DNA from: Arcobacter sp. | GTDB lineage: Bacteria; Campylobacterota; Campylobacteria; Campylobacterales; Arcobacteraceae | Length of the DNA: 64,000 bases | Direction of reading: 5' to 3' | Assembly (NCBI GenBank): GCA_003252105.1 | Contig: QKDL01000071.1 | Span: 1 to 64,000 of the forward strand | Part shown: positions 1 through 8,613 of the stretch, in pieces | Layout: the number at the start of each line of letters is the position of its first letter | Numbering within the stretch: position 1 is the first letter of the stretch | Made by a program: the position numbers and the translations under genes | The notes under the pieces: model-generated | What the model saw: only the letters and a program-made list of their open reading frames with translations | The model's database searches: none | Told to the model about the DNA's origin: nothing

Positions 1-140
1 GTCACGTTTTATATCAAGTCCCGCAGGTCAGAAAGTAATTAGACAACTGGAGGGAACTTTAGCTTCGACAACCGTCTGGTTGCTTTTTGTCTTACTTTTT
101 ACAACTAAAAAGTAAGAAAGCGGAGAGCTTTGCTCTACAA
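1..140. other. Structured non-coding region, possible dispersed repeat
   Basis: No convincing reading frame covers this stretch, and by eye it is richer in G+C than the gene-flanking DNA that follows. It contains three compact inverted repeats in a row: CAACC/GGTTG at 69-82, CTTACTTTTT/AAAAAGTAAG at 91-116 (10-bp perfect stem, 6-nt loop) and AGAGC/GCTCT at 124-136. This could be the transcribed end of a gene lying outside the window, an interspersed intergenic repeat, or a small RNA. I cannot decide from one copy. From 140 to 250 there is only A+T-rich spacer. Confidence 0.4.
69..88 (+). terminator. Candidate intrinsic terminator
   Basis: A 5-bp stem CAACC/GGTTG with loop GTCT is followed directly by C and five T residues. 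It would serve a plus-strand transcript entering from outside the window. The stem is short, so the call is tentative. Confidence 0.35.
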
Positions 141-254
141 GACAGATGCATACAGTCAAAACTATCCATAAATCTAATTTAATTCAAAAAACTTTTAAAT
201 ATATTTTTCACAAAAAATAACCCATTTTTAAATAAAAAAATCCCAATTTTTTTG

Positions 255-260
255 TATAAT
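255..260 (+). promoter_or_regulatory. -10 box of the sodium channel gene
   Basis: TATAAT is preceded by a T-run and a G, the usual extended -10 form of Campylobacterota vegetative promoters. The expected start of transcription is about 267. An AGGAA ribosome binding site at about 276 lies in front of the ATG at 287. Confidence 0.6.
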
Positions 261-286
261 CCCAAAAAAATTTTTAGGAAACAAAA

Positions 287-1087
287 ATGCTAAATATAAA
301 ATCCCTAGTAGAATCAAAAAACTTCCAAAACTTTATCATCTCACTAATTATACTAAACGGTATAACTATGGGTTTAGAAACCTCAAAAACAATAGCTGAT
401 TCATATTCTGGTTTTTTAAACGTTTTTGATAAATTTGTTATCACTATTTTTACAATTGAGATAGTTCTTAGAATATATACATATAGACTCTCTTTTTTTA
501 AAGACCCTTGGTCTTTATTTGATTTCTTTATAGTTGCTATCTCTTTAGTGCCTGCAAGTACTGGATTCTCAATTTTAAGAATACTTAGAGTTTTAAGACT
601 TTTTAGACTTATCACAGTTGTTCCTCAAATGAGAAAGATAGTGGCAGCACTAATAAGTGTAATACCTGGTATGTTATCAATAGTTGGTCTTATGACACTT
701 ATTTTTTATATCTTTGCTATTATGGCTACAAATCTTTATTCAGATAGTTTTCCTCAATGGTTTGGAAGCCTTGGTGAATCATTTTATACTCTATTTCAAG
801 TTATGACTTTAGAATCATGGTCTATGGGGATTGTAAGACCTATTATGGAGGTTCATCCTTTTGCTTGGGTATTTTTTGTCCCTTTTATATTTATTGCTAC
901 CTTTGTTATGATAAACCTTGTAGTTGCTATCATTGTTGATGCTATGGCTATTTTAAAAGAGGAAGAGAAAACTATGATTCAAGAGGTACAAAATAGTGAA
1001 GATGATTTAAAAGTTGAGATAAAATCTTTACAAAATGAGATACGAGAATTAAAAGAGATAGTATTAAAAAGTAGTAAAGGTGAGTAA
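287..1087 (+). CDS. Bacterial voltage-gated sodium channel, NavAb orthologue
   Basis: A single-domain, six-transmembrane voltage-gated Na+ channel subunit that would assemble as a homotetramer in the inner membrane. The S4 voltage sensor shows R98, R101, R104 and R107 at three-residue spacing. The selectivity filter TLESWSM lies at residues 174-180, with the key glutamate at 176. The 266-residue length matches NavAb of A. butzleri (267). After S6 (ending VDAMAILK) a charged C-terminal coiled coil, about residues 225-262, would hold the four-helix bundle. The gene is monocistronic with its own promoter. Its last 24 bases overlap the 3' end of the convergent S24-like gene. Family assignment is very secure; the physiological role (possibly linked to motility or Na+ homeostasis) is inference. 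Confidence 0.96.
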   Translation: MLNIKSLVESKNFQNFIISLIILNGITMGLETSKTIADSYSGFLNVFDKFVITIFTIEIVLRIYTYRLSFFKDPWSLFDFFIVAISLVPASTGFSILRILRVLRLFRLITVVPQMRKIVAALISVIPGMLSIVGLMTLIFYIFAIMATNLYSDSFPQWFGSLGESFYTLFQVMTLESWSMGIVRPIMEVHPFAWVFFVPFIFIATFVMINLVVAIIVDAMAILKEEEKTMIQEVQNSEDDLKVEIKSLQNEIRELKEIVLKSSKGE

Positions 1088-1429
1088 AACTCTTCCTACT
1101 ATATGAACTTTTTCTTTTGCATAAACTAGATGGGAAAACTCTTTATTTATTGAGATAAAAACCTCTTTTTTCCCATCATATTTTTTTATCCACATCTTAT
1201 TTTCATAATACAGTAAATAAATAGCTTCATCTACTAAAATTTTATTTGAGATATCAGTTATAACCACAGCTTTGTGATTTATAACTGGTTGCATAGATTT
1301 TCCATCTACTTGATTTGCAAAAAGTGACTTTTCATTGAAAGGTTCTTTTATAAGATGTTTAGAAAAAGTTAGTGTTTTTGTTTTATTTTCATCAAAAACA
1401 TCAACATACTCTAAAGTTATAGTTTCCAC
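1064..1429 (-). CDS. Stand-alone S24 (LexA/repressor-like) peptidase domain protein
   Basis: A 121-residue protein with the S24 serine/lysine protease signature: GKSMQPVI places the likely nucleophile at S45, and the lysine is probably K82 or K83 in the segment WIKKY. LexA and phage repressors normally carry an N-terminal helix-turn-helix. Here the first 35 residues are too few and do not resemble one, so DNA binding is not evident. It starts with GTG immediately after the TAA of the iron transporter ATPase gene (no gap), so translation is probably coupled. It is the last gene of the iron-uptake operon. Function unknown; regulated proteolysis or an interaction domain are possibilities. Confidence 0.75.
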   Translation of the reverse strand: METITLEYVDVFDENKTKTLTFSKHLIKEPFNEKSLFANQVDGKSMQPVINHKAVVITDISNKILVDEAIYLLYYENKMWIKKYDGKKEVFISINKEFSHLVYAKEKVHIVGRVLLTFTTF

Positions 1430-2431
1430 TTAGATAAACTCTTTTACTATTTTTATATTGTTTTTATCCATATCTAAATAACAACTTGTTTCATCTTCTA
1501 AACAATCCAAACAAGATGTTTTTACTAATAACTCTTTGTTCTCATAATCATCTAAACTAACTTGTAATTCATAATAATCTCCACAAAAAGAGATATCTAA
1601 AATAGTTGCTTTTATTTTTTCTTTATCATCGCAAACTTTTATTTTATCAATAGAGATAATACCCACATATTTCTCTTCTACTTTTATATCTAAATCTTCT
1701 AAAAGTTTTTTGGGTAGATGGTTTATCCTATTTAAAAAATTTGCTACATAAAGTGATTTTGGAGTATCAAATAACTCCTTTGCTGTTCCAAATTGTTCTA
1801 TTTTTTTATTGTTTATAATAGCAATCTTATCAGACATACTTAAAGCTTCTTTTTGGTCATGAGTTACAAGTATGGCGCTTAGTCCTAAATCTTTTATAAT
1901 CTTTTTTAACCAAACTTTTGTTTTATTTCTAAGTAGCGTATCCAAGTTTGCAAAAGGCTCATCAAGTAATAAAACCTTTGGTTCATAAGCTAAAACTCTA
2001 GCTATAGAAACCCTTTGTTGTTGTCCACCACTTAACTCATGTATTTGTTTATGTCTATGCTCAGTTAAATCAAACTGCTTTAATAACTTATCAACTCTTT
2101 TTTGTCTTTCTAGTTTGTTTAGTTTATATAAGGCAAATTCAATATTTTCTTTTACATTTAGATGGGGGAAAAGTGCATAATCTTGGAAAATATATCCAAT
2201 ATCTTTATTACACTCTCCTGCACTGTTTACCAAACACTGTTCATTTAGAAAAATCTCACCTTCATAATGCTCTTGCAAAGAAGCAATACTTCTTAAAATC
2301 GTACTTTTACCACATCCACTTGGACCTAGAATTGTTACAATCTCCCCTGCTTCTACCTCAAATGAAATATCTTCTAAAATTTGAGTATCTCCAAAAGCTA
2401 TAGAAAAATTCTTTACATTAATTCCAACCAT
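1430..2431 (-). CDS. fbpC: Iron(III) ABC transporter ATP-binding protein
   Basis: The cytoplasmic ATPase of a ferric-iron importer. Walker A GPSGCGKST is at residues 36-44, the LSGGQQQR signature at 133-140, Walker B VLLLDEP at 153-159 and the H-loop histidine at 191. The roughly 100 residues after the ATPase core form a C-terminal regulatory region, as in FbpC/PotA-type subunits. It sits directly downstream of the permease gene (1-base gap) and upstream of the S24-like gene, all in one operon with the binding-protein gene. Substrate specificity is inferred from the FbpA-type binding proteins next door. Confidence 0.92.
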   Translation of the reverse strand: MVGINVKNFSIAFGDTQILEDISFEVEAGEIVTILGPSGCGKSTILRSIASLQEHYEGEIFLNEQCLVNSAGECNKDIGYIFQDYALFPHLNVKENIEFALYKLNKLERQKRVDKLLKQFDLTEHRHKQIHELSGGQQQRVSIARVLAYEPKVLLLDEPFANLDTLLRNKTKVWLKKIIKDLGLSAILVTHDQKEALSMSDKIAIINNKKIEQFGTAKELFDTPKSLYVANFLNRINHLPKKLLEDLDIKVEEKYVGIISIDKIKVCDDKEKIKATILDISFCGDYYELQVSLDDYENKELLVKTSCLDCLEDETSCYLDMDKNNIKIVKEFI

Positions 2432-2432
2432 C

Positions 2433-4031
2433 TTAATCCTTCACCATCTTTCTTGCCAAAATTAATACAGACACAATACCAAACAACACTATAAACATAG
2501 CAGGAACTGCTGATTCTATAACTTGTGCTTGTCCCACTAACTCATGTGATAATACAGGTAAAGTATCAAAATTAAATGGTCTTAAAATCATTGTTAGAGG
2601 TAATTCTTTCATTGTTTCTATAAAAACTACAATAAAACTTACCATCATAGAACCTTTTATCAAAGGAAATATCACTTTATAAAATGTATAAAAAGAATCT
2701 ATTTGCATAGTTTTACAAGCATCATCATAAGAAGAGGGGATTTTACTAAATCCCGATTCATAATTGTTTATAGATATTGCTATAAACCTAACAACATAAC
2801 CAAAAATAATACCAATAATTGTACCACTAATTAAAATATCCAAACTTTTATCTATTATAGAAAAGAAACTTAATATCCCAACTGCAACAACAGCACCAGG
2901 AATCGAATAACCTAATTTCGAGATTTGTACAAGATTATCAGCTATTTTACTTTTGTGTATTCTTACATTATAAACTATCACAAAAGCTAAAATAGTTATC
3001 AATATTGAACTAAATACACCTAAACCTACTGTTTGATAAAGAATAGTTAAAAAATCTTCATCTATAATCTCTTCATATGAAAGATAAAACCAATATGACA
3101 TTTGAGAAAAAGGCAATAAAAATCCAAAGAAAAAAGGTATAAAACAGGCAAAAAAAGCCAAAATATTTTTTATACCACTAAGTTTTTCTTTTGTAATTGG
3201 CTTAAAATCTTTTCCACTACTTTTATATCTTTTATTTCTTCTTTGATATCTTTCAAGAAAAATCAATAAAAAAATAAATAACATCAACATTGAAGCTAAT
3301 TTTGAAGCATCCTCAACACTTCCCATACCAAGCCAAGTTCTAAAAATACCTGTTACAAAAGTTGAAACTCCATAATAATCCATCACACCAAAATCTGCAA
3401 CTGCTTCCATCACAGCTAAAATCACACCTGCAACAATAGCTGGTCTTGATATTGGAATAATTACTTTATAAAAAATCTGAAAATTTGAAAATCCCATAGT
3501 TTTAGCTGCATCTATGACAGAAGATGATTCAGCTTTTAAATAAGTTTTTGAGATTAGATAAACATATGGATACAATACCAAAGACATAACAATAATTGCA
3601 CCATCTATTGACATAATATCAAAGAAATATACCTCGTTTAGTGTTTTTCCCATCAAATCTAAAATAAAAGTAGTTACACTTCCTGTAATATCAAACATCC
3701 CACCATAAATATAAGACATAATATATGTTGGAATTGCAAAAGGTAAAATCAAACCATAATGGAAAAATCTAGAACCAGAAAATTTAAAAAAAGTGGTTAT
3801 ATAAGCAGTTGAAAAACCTAAAAGTGAAGTTAATAAAGCAACCCCAAACATAATATATAAAGAGTTATAAATATAATCAAATAAAACAGTATCTACAAGA
3901 TGAGTCCAGTTTTTACTTGGACTAAATATATTAGAAATTAGGATTAAGGCGGGGATTGAGATAAGTAGTGTTATTAAAACACTACTTATAGTTAACTTAT
4001 TAAATATCTTCAACTTATATCTTACTTCCAA
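2433..4031 (-). CDS. fbpB: Iron(III) ABC transporter permease
   Basis: A fused two-unit inner-membrane permease of the FbpB family, about 530 residues with roughly twelve hydrophobic segments and two BPD_transp_1 halves (about 50-260 and 320-525). Cytoplasmic EAA-like loops that contact the ATPase occur in each half (near DAAKTMGFSN and DACKTMQID). No ATG is available near the N-terminus. TTG at 4031 overlaps the end of the binding-protein gene by 10 bases. A second TTG at 4013, preceded by GGAAG, would give MKIFNK and is equally plausible. Operon with fbpA and fbpC. Confidence 0.9.
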   Translation of the reverse strand: MEVRYKLKIFNKLTISSVLITLLISIPALILISNIFSPSKNWTHLVDTVLFDYIYNSLYIMFGVALLTSLLGFSTAYITTFFKFSGSRFFHYGLILPFAIPTYIMSYIYGGMFDITGSVTTFILDLMGKTLNEVYFFDIMSIDGAIIVMSLVLYPYVYLISKTYLKAESSSVIDAAKTMGFSNFQIFYKVIIPISRPAIVAGVILAVMEAVADFGVMDYYGVSTFVTGIFRTWLGMGSVEDASKLASMLMLFIFLLIFLERYQRRNKRYKSSGKDFKPITKEKLSGIKNILAFFACFIPFFFGFLLPFSQMSYWFYLSYEEIIDEDFLTILYQTVGLGVFSSILITILAFVIVYNVRIHKSKIADNLVQISKLGYSIPGAVVAVGILSFFSIIDKSLDILISGTIIGIIFGYVVRFIAISINNYESGFSKIPSSYDDACKTMQIDSFYTFYKVIFPLIKGSMMVSFIVVFIETMKELPLTMILRPFNFDTLPVLSHELVGQAQVIESAVPAMFIVLFGIVSVLILARKMVKD

Positions 4032-5029
4032 CCAGCTAAATCAAAAATTTTAACTGCTTTTGCGTTATATTCACCTAGGGTATTTATAGAGATTGTATCA
4101 TCTTTAAATGTACCCCAAGCTGAAACTACACTATTACTTTTTACACCTTTTGTAACTGGATACTCAAAATTTTCATTGGCAAACAACTCTTGTGCTTCGG
4201 GACTTGCTAAAAACTCTATAAACTTAATTGCATTTTGTTTATGGGGTGCATATTTAGCAACACCTGCTCCACTAACGTTTATATGAGTTCCTCCATTTTC
4301 AAATACAGGAAAGATAATCTTAACTTTTTTAACAGCTTCTGCTTCTGAAAAGTCTTTATTTCCTATCATTTTACCAACATAATAAGTATTTGCAATTGCA
4401 ATTTTTCCAATACCATTTGCTACTGCTTTTACTTGATATCTATCATTTCCTTTTGGTCTTCTAGCCATATTTTCTACAACACCCTTTGCCCATTTTAAAG
4501 CATACTCTTCCCCATGATGAGATATAACTGCTGCAAGCATAGATTGGTTGTAGATATGATTTGAAGATCTAATCATAATCATATCTTTATACTCTGGTTT
4601 GATTAAATCTTCATAAGTTTTAATTTTATCTTCCAATCCACTACCTTTTGGAACCATAAAAGCTCTAACCCTTTTTGTAAGTGCAAACCACTCATTATCT
4701 TTATCTCTTAACAAGGGTGGGATATTTTCTGTTAAATATTTTGAGTCAATTGCTTGTAATAAGCCCTTTTCTTTAGCCTGATAAAGTCTTCCTGCATCTA
4801 CTGTGATTAATACATCAGCAGGTGAATTTTCACCTTCACTTGACAATCTTTTAATTAAAGCATTTGCATCTGCTTTTACAACATTTACTTTTATACCTGT
4901 TTTCTCTTCAAACATTTTAAATAGTTTTTTATCTGTATCATAATGTCTATGAGAATATACATTTATTTCACTTGCTGCAAATATTGAAGTTGTTAATAAT
5001 ACAACACCTAATAAAATTCTCTTTAGCAT
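4022..5029 (-). CDS. fbpA: Iron(III) ABC transporter periplasmic binding protein, copy 1
   Basis: A 335-residue periplasmic ferric-binding protein of the FbpA/FutA type. It has a typical signal peptide (KR followed by a hydrophobic core, cleavage likely after SIFA). The mature N-terminus INVYSHRHYDTD and the later ANTYYVGKM supply the tyrosines that bind iron in this family. It is the first gene of the operon with fbpB and fbpC. A second, very similar copy lies just upstream on the same strand, and both are preceded by matching Fur-like elements, so iron repression is likely. Confidence 0.92.
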   Translation of the reverse strand: MLKRILLGVVLLTTSIFAASEINVYSHRHYDTDKKLFKMFEEKTGIKVNVVKADANALIKRLSSEGENSPADVLITVDAGRLYQAKEKGLLQAIDSKYLTENIPPLLRDKDNEWFALTKRVRAFMVPKGSGLEDKIKTYEDLIKPEYKDMIMIRSSNHIYNQSMLAAVISHHGEEYALKWAKGVVENMARRPKGNDRYQVKAVANGIGKIAIANTYYVGKMIGNKDFSEAEAVKKVKIIFPVFENGGTHINVSGAGVAKYAPHKQNAIKFIEFLASPEAQELFANENFEYPVTKGVKSNSVVSAWGTFKDDTISINTLGEYNAKAVKIFDLAGWK

Positions 5030-5086
5030 CTATATCCTTTTTAATAATAATTATTGAAATTGTAATTAAATCTTGCTTAATTAGCT

Positions 5087-5112
5087 CTTATATTAAGAAC
5101 GATTATCATAAT
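5087..5112 (-). promoter_or_regulatory. Fur-like operator upstream of fbpA copy 1
   Basis: This 26-bp stretch is repeated upstream of the second fbpA copy (6260-6285) with a single base difference. Its core, read on the plus strand, AACGATTATCATAAT, differs at only two positions from the symmetric Fur-type sequence AATGATTATCATTAT. A second shared A+T-rich element, TCCTTTTA... to ATTGAAATT, lies next to the start codon (about 5035-5061). The genes served are iron-uptake genes, which supports a Fur box. Confidence 0.55.
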
Positions 5113-5123
5113 AATTAATAAAT

Positions 5124-5160
5124 ATAAAAAAAGGGAATAGCAAAAACTATTCCCTTCAAA
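5124..5160 (-). terminator. Rho-independent terminator of fbpA copy 2
   Basis: A 10-bp perfect stem AAGGGAATAG/CTATTCCCTT (5131-5140 with 5147-5156) is followed, on the minus strand, by a run of T residues at 5130-5124. It ends the monocistronic fbpA copy 2 transcript before the fbpA copy 1 promoter. Confidence 0.8.
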
Positions 5161-5193
5161 CCTCATATTTAAATATATTATAAATAAAAACTT

Positions 5194-6201
5194 CTATTTC
5201 CAGCCAGCCAAATCAAAGATTTTTACTGCTTGTGCATTATTTTTACCTAAAGTATTAATAGAGATTTTATCCTCTTCAAAACTTCCCCAAGAAGATACTA
5301 AATCAGAAGTTTTAACACCTTTTAACACAGGATATTCAAAATTTCCTTGTGCAAATAGCTCTTGAGCTTCAGCTGATGCCATATATTCTAAAAACTTAAT
5401 AGCATTTTCCTTATTTGGTGCAGTTTTAACAACTCCTCCACCAGAGATATTTATATGTGTTCCTCCATTTTCAAATTTAGGGAAGAAAATTTTCACTTTT
5501 TTTACAGCTTCAGCTTGTGATTTATCTTTGTTATCTACCATTTTACCAACATAATAAGTATTTGCAATAGCAATTTTTCCTATTCCATTAGCTACTGATT
5601 TAACCTGATATCTATCATTTCCTTTTGGTTCCATAGCCATATTTGCAACAATACCTTTAGCCCATTTTAAAGCATACTCTTCTCCATGATGAGCAATGAT
5701 TGCAGCTAATAATGATTGGTTATATTCATTATTTGATGACCTAACCATAATAGTTCCTTTAAATTTAGGATTAGCTAAATCTTCATATGTAGATAACTCT
5801 TTTTCCATACCTGAGCCAATTTTATATACTGCAACTCTTGATCTTTTTGTTAATCCAAACCATTGATTATCCTCATCTCTTAATTCAGCAGGGATATTTT
5901 TAATTAAAATATCTGATTTTATTGACTGAAAAAGACCTTCACTTTTTGCTTTATATAATCTTGCAGCATCAGCTGTGATTAAAATATCAGCAGGTGATTT
6001 TTTACCCTCATTTTCTATTCTGTTAATCAAAGCAGAAGCTTTTGCCTTAACAACATTTACTTTTATACCAGTTTTTTCTTCAAACATTTTAAACAATTTC
6101 TTGTCTGTATCATAATGTCTAGTAGAATAAACATTAACCTCACTTGTTGCATACATTGCACATGCAAGTGCCAATGTACCCAAAATTAATCTTTTTAGCA
6201 T
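5194..6201 (-). CDS. fbpA: Iron(III) ABC transporter periplasmic binding protein, copy 2
   Basis: A second 335-residue FbpA/FutA-type periplasmic iron-binding protein, highly similar along its whole length to copy 1 and with the same tyrosine motifs (VYSTRHYDTD, ANTYYVGKM) and C-terminus (KIFDLAGWK). A signal peptide is present (cleavage near AMYA). It is monocistronic: its own promoter and Fur-like element lie upstream and a strong terminator follows. Because it lacks dedicated membrane components, it presumably feeds the FbpBC transporter encoded downstream. Differences concentrate in surface positions, which could mean a different affinity or ligand, but that is inference. Confidence 0.92.
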   Translation of the reverse strand: MLKRLILGTLALACAMYATSEVNVYSTRHYDTDKKLFKMFEEKTGIKVNVVKAKASALINRIENEGKKSPADILITADAARLYKAKSEGLFQSIKSDILIKNIPAELRDEDNQWFGLTKRSRVAVYKIGSGMEKELSTYEDLANPKFKGTIMVRSSNNEYNQSLLAAIIAHHGEEYALKWAKGIVANMAMEPKGNDRYQVKSVANGIGKIAIANTYYVGKMVDNKDKSQAEAVKKVKIFFPKFENGGTHINISGGGVVKTAPNKENAIKFLEYMASAEAQELFAQGNFEYPVLKGVKTSDLVSSWGSFEEDKISINTLGKNNAQAVKIFDLAGWK

Positions 6202-6259
6202 ATCTGTCCTTTTATGATAATAGTTATTGAAATTATAATTATAATATTCTTAAGCAAAG

Positions 6260-6285
6260 CTTATATTAAGAACCATTATCATAAT
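6260..6285 (-). promoter_or_regulatory. Fur-like operator upstream of fbpA copy 2
   Basis: Copy of the element at 5087-5112, with 25 of 26 bases identical; the core is AACCATTATCATAAT on the plus strand. A promoter-like TATAAT (minus strand) lies between it and the gene, at about 6239-6244. A proximal element with ATGATAATAGTTATTG (about 6213-6228) could be a second Fur half. Confidence 0.55.
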
Positions 6286-6300
6286 TATTTTAAGGAATAA

Positions 6301-6331
6301 AAAAAGGGAATGTCATAAACATTCCCTTTTT
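6301..6331 (-). terminator. Terminator after rpsR
   Basis: A 12-bp perfect stem AAAAAGGGAATG/CATTCCCTTTTT with a 7-nt loop lies 27 bases beyond the rpsR stop. A-tracts on the left arm give the U-run on the minus strand. Confidence 0.75.
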
Positions 6332-6357
6332 TAAGTAGCAATTATAATCTAATAAAA

Positions 6358-6615
6358 TTATTTTGCGTAAGCTGCGTCAGTTACATCTTGTGTATTTACA
6401 ATATATGGAACTAATGCCATATGTCTTGCTCTTTTAATTGCTTTTTCAACCATTTCTTGAGCATTTTTAGAGTTACCAGTAAGTCTTCTAGGCATAATCT
6501 TACCTCTTTCACTCATAGAGATTTTTAATAGATCAGTATTTTTATAATCTATATAATCAACTTTCATTTCTGTATATTTACAAAATTTTTTTCCGTATTT
6601 TCTTTTTTCTGCCAT
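6358..6615 (-). CDS. rpsR: 30S ribosomal protein S18
   Basis: An 85-residue S18, component of the small ribosomal subunit that packs against S6. The family core is clear: KYCKYTEMK-like N-terminus, DYKNTDLLK, and the conserved [11 protein letters not shown] segment. It is the third gene of the widely conserved rpsF-ssb-rpsR operon, 16 bases after ssb. Confidence 0.97.
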   Translation of the reverse strand: MAEKRKYGKKFCKYTEMKVDYIDYKNTDLLKISMSERGKIMPRRLTGNSKNAQEMVEKAIKRARHMALVPYIVNTQDVTDAAYAK

Positions 6616-6631
6616 TTTTTATCCTTATATT

Positions 6632-7132
6632 CTAAAAAGGTATTTCATCATCAATATCGATTTCAGGTATTCTTTGTTCTGCTGGTGCAGAGTTCATACC
6701 ACCATAATTATTTGGTTGACTTTGTTGAGGAGCATATTGATTGTTTTGTTGTGGTTGGCTATATCCCATTTGGTTGTTATTTTCCATTGGAATATTTTGT
6801 GCTTCACCTTTTGTATCAAGCATCTTCATAGTATCAACTCTTAAAGCATGTTTACTTCTACTTGATCCATCTTGAGCAGTCCACTGTTCAAAAACCAATC
6901 TTCCTTCTAATAAAACTTTTGAACCTTTTCTTAAGTATTGATTAGCAACTTCAGCACTTCTTCCAAAAATATTAAAATCTAAAAAACAAACTTCTTCTTT
7001 TTGTTCTCCAGTCTGAGATTTATATCTATGACTTGTAGCAATTGCACTTTTTGCAAGTGCTGCACCATTTGGCATATATCTAAGTTCAATATCTCTTGTT
7101 AAGTTCCCTACCATTACTACTTTGTTATACAT
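6632..7132 (-). CDS. ssb: Single-stranded DNA-binding protein
   Basis: A 166-residue SSB that coats single-stranded DNA in replication, repair and recombination. The OB-fold occupies residues 1-105 (MYNKVVMVGNLTRD, ...WTAQDGSSRSKH). A glutamine- and asparagine-rich flexible linker follows, and the acidic tip DDEIPF recruits partner proteins. It sits between rpsF and rpsR as in most bacteria. Confidence 0.97.
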   Translation of the reverse strand: MYNKVVMVGNLTRDIELRYMPNGAALAKSAIATSHRYKSQTGEQKEEVCFLDFNIFGRSAEVANQYLRKGSKVLLEGRLVFEQWTAQDGSSRSKHALRVDTMKMLDTKGEAQNIPMENNNQMGYSQPQQNNQYAPQQSQPNNYGGMNSAPAEQRIPEIDIDDEIPF

Positions 7133-7154
7133 AAGATGTTCCTATTTGTTTTTA

Positions 7155-7508
7155 TTAGTTTGCTTTTTTAGCAGCCTCATCACTCATTTTTGTCCAAGCA
7201 GCAACTTCTTTTTTGCTCTCGTATTTAATGAAAATAAATCTCATGATATTTTCGTTAATTCTATATTGTCTTTCAATTTCTAAGATACCATTTGGTTCAC
7301 CTTTGAAATAAATTACAAAATAGTAACCTCTTTTGTTTTTTTGGATTTCGTAAGCAAGTTGTCTTGAACCCATATCTTCAAAAGATACGATTTCTCCACC
7401 ATTTTTCTCAATGTTTGATTTTACTAAATCAATTTGAGCTTTAGTCTCCTCTTCAGTTAGAGTAGGCTTTAAAATAAACATTGTTTCGTAATGTTTTAAT
7501 TTTGACAT
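7155..7508 (-). CDS. rpsF: 30S ribosomal protein S6
   Basis: A 117-residue S6, the small-subunit protein that pairs with S18. Recognisable by [10 protein letters not shown] at the N-terminus, [22 protein letters not shown] and the [11 protein letters not shown] segment. First gene of rpsF-ssb-rpsR, with an AAGGAG ribosome binding site. In many bacteria S6-S18 feed back on their own leader, but no obvious leader structure is visible in the 74 bases before the gene. Confidence 0.97.
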   Translation of the reverse strand: MSKLKHYETMFILKPTLTEEETKAQIDLVKSNIEKNGGEIVSFEDMGSRQLAYEIQKNKRGYYFVIYFKGEPNGILEIERQYRINENIMRFIFIKYESKKEVAAWTKMSDEAAKKAN

Positions 7509-7582
7509 CTAAATTCTCCTTATAGTTTGTGCCGGTATCTTTACAATAATATATCAGCAAGGATTTTGTAAAGTTTGTGATT

Positions 7583-8563
7583 TTATCTAATTAAAACTGA
7601 TATTTTTCTGAGACAAGCTTGTAAATATAAATTTGAGTCATCAATTTTCGAAGATTTTAAATCAAGTTCAACATCTAAAAGATAATCTAGAATTTGTAAA
7701 AATAGTTCTGGTTTGATATTTATAGCAAGTCTGCTTTTCTTTTCCCATACAGGTTTTGGAGGTATAAAACCCAATATCTCTTTAGCATTTGCATTACCAT
7801 AAACTCTTATATATGAGCTTATCATAAAAAGTTGTTGCACAAAAGAGGTAACTTGATTTAGAAGATAAACTTCATTCATCCCCTCTTCTAAAAGAAGTTC
7901 CAAATCAGCACTAATATCTTGAGCACTCATTAGATTATGTAAAAAATCCTCAAAATTCACAGCACCAATACCAAAACAGTGTTTATCAACTGCATCTACA
8001 CCAATTTTTTCATCTAAGATTGAAAGTTTTTTTAAATCATTCATACAAAGAGATAAATCTTGTCTATGCATAAAATATAAATGATTTAGTGCAGATATAT
8101 CAAAAATAATCCCTAATCTTTTAGCTTCTGTTTCTATAAGTTTTACTGCTTCATTTGGATAGGGAGGAAACATACGTACACTAACAGCATCTAATTTTTG
8201 AGTAAAATATCCACCCATAGTTTTAAAATCAACATCCCCCATACAAGCAAATATCACTTTAGAATCAGGGTTTGTATTACAAGCTTGTATTAAAGCTGTA
8301 GTTTCATCTTTATTTAATTTTTTATCTAATTTTATTAAAAGTATATTGTTTGAAGCAAAAAGTGAAGATTGCAATAGTTTATCTTTTGCATATTTAAAAT
8401 CATAATCATCAAAATAAAGTTTTTCTATCTCATCAGGAGAGCCTAACATATTTGCTACTTTATTAGCATAAAACTCTATTAAGAAATTTGATTGCCCATA
8501 AAACATATAGGCATTAAAGATTTTATTGGAAGCTATTGCGTTATCGAATTCATTTTTATACAT
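7583..8563 (-). CDS. holA: DNA polymerase III subunit delta
   Basis: A 326-residue clamp-loader delta subunit, which opens the sliding clamp during replication. It shows the family start (NAYMFYGQSNFLIEFYANKVANML), the central SVRMFPPYPNEAVKLIETEAKRLGI segment and a helical C-terminal collar domain. Sequence identity in this family is low, but the overall pattern is good. It lies upstream of rpsF on the same strand with a 74-base gap, a neighbourhood common in Campylobacterota. Confidence 0.88.
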   Translation of the reverse strand: MYKNEFDNAIASNKIFNAYMFYGQSNFLIEFYANKVANMLGSPDEIEKLYFDDYDFKYAKDKLLQSSLFASNNILLIKLDKKLNKDETTALIQACNTNPDSKVIFACMGDVDFKTMGGYFTQKLDAVSVRMFPPYPNEAVKLIETEAKRLGIIFDISALNHLYFMHRQDLSLCMNDLKKLSILDEKIGVDAVDKHCFGIGAVNFEDFLHNLMSAQDISADLELLLEEGMNEVYLLNQVTSFVQQLFMISSYIRVYGNANAKEILGFIPPKPVWEKKSRLAINIKPELFLQILDYLLDVELDLKSSKIDDSNLYLQACLRKISVLIR

Positions 8564-8613
8564 AAATGAAATATTAACCTAAATTTACTTTTTTTGTACT
8601 TTCTTTATTTGAT

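Noticed and set aside
274..615. Minus-strand open frame of 113 codons opposite the sodium channel gene
   Set aside because: Antisense shadow of a strongly conserved gene; no ribosome binding site or recognisable product.
6690..6800. Tandem CAA/CAG-like repeats in ssb
   Set aside because: This is the ordinary Gln/Asn-rich flexible linker of SSB, not a repeat element.
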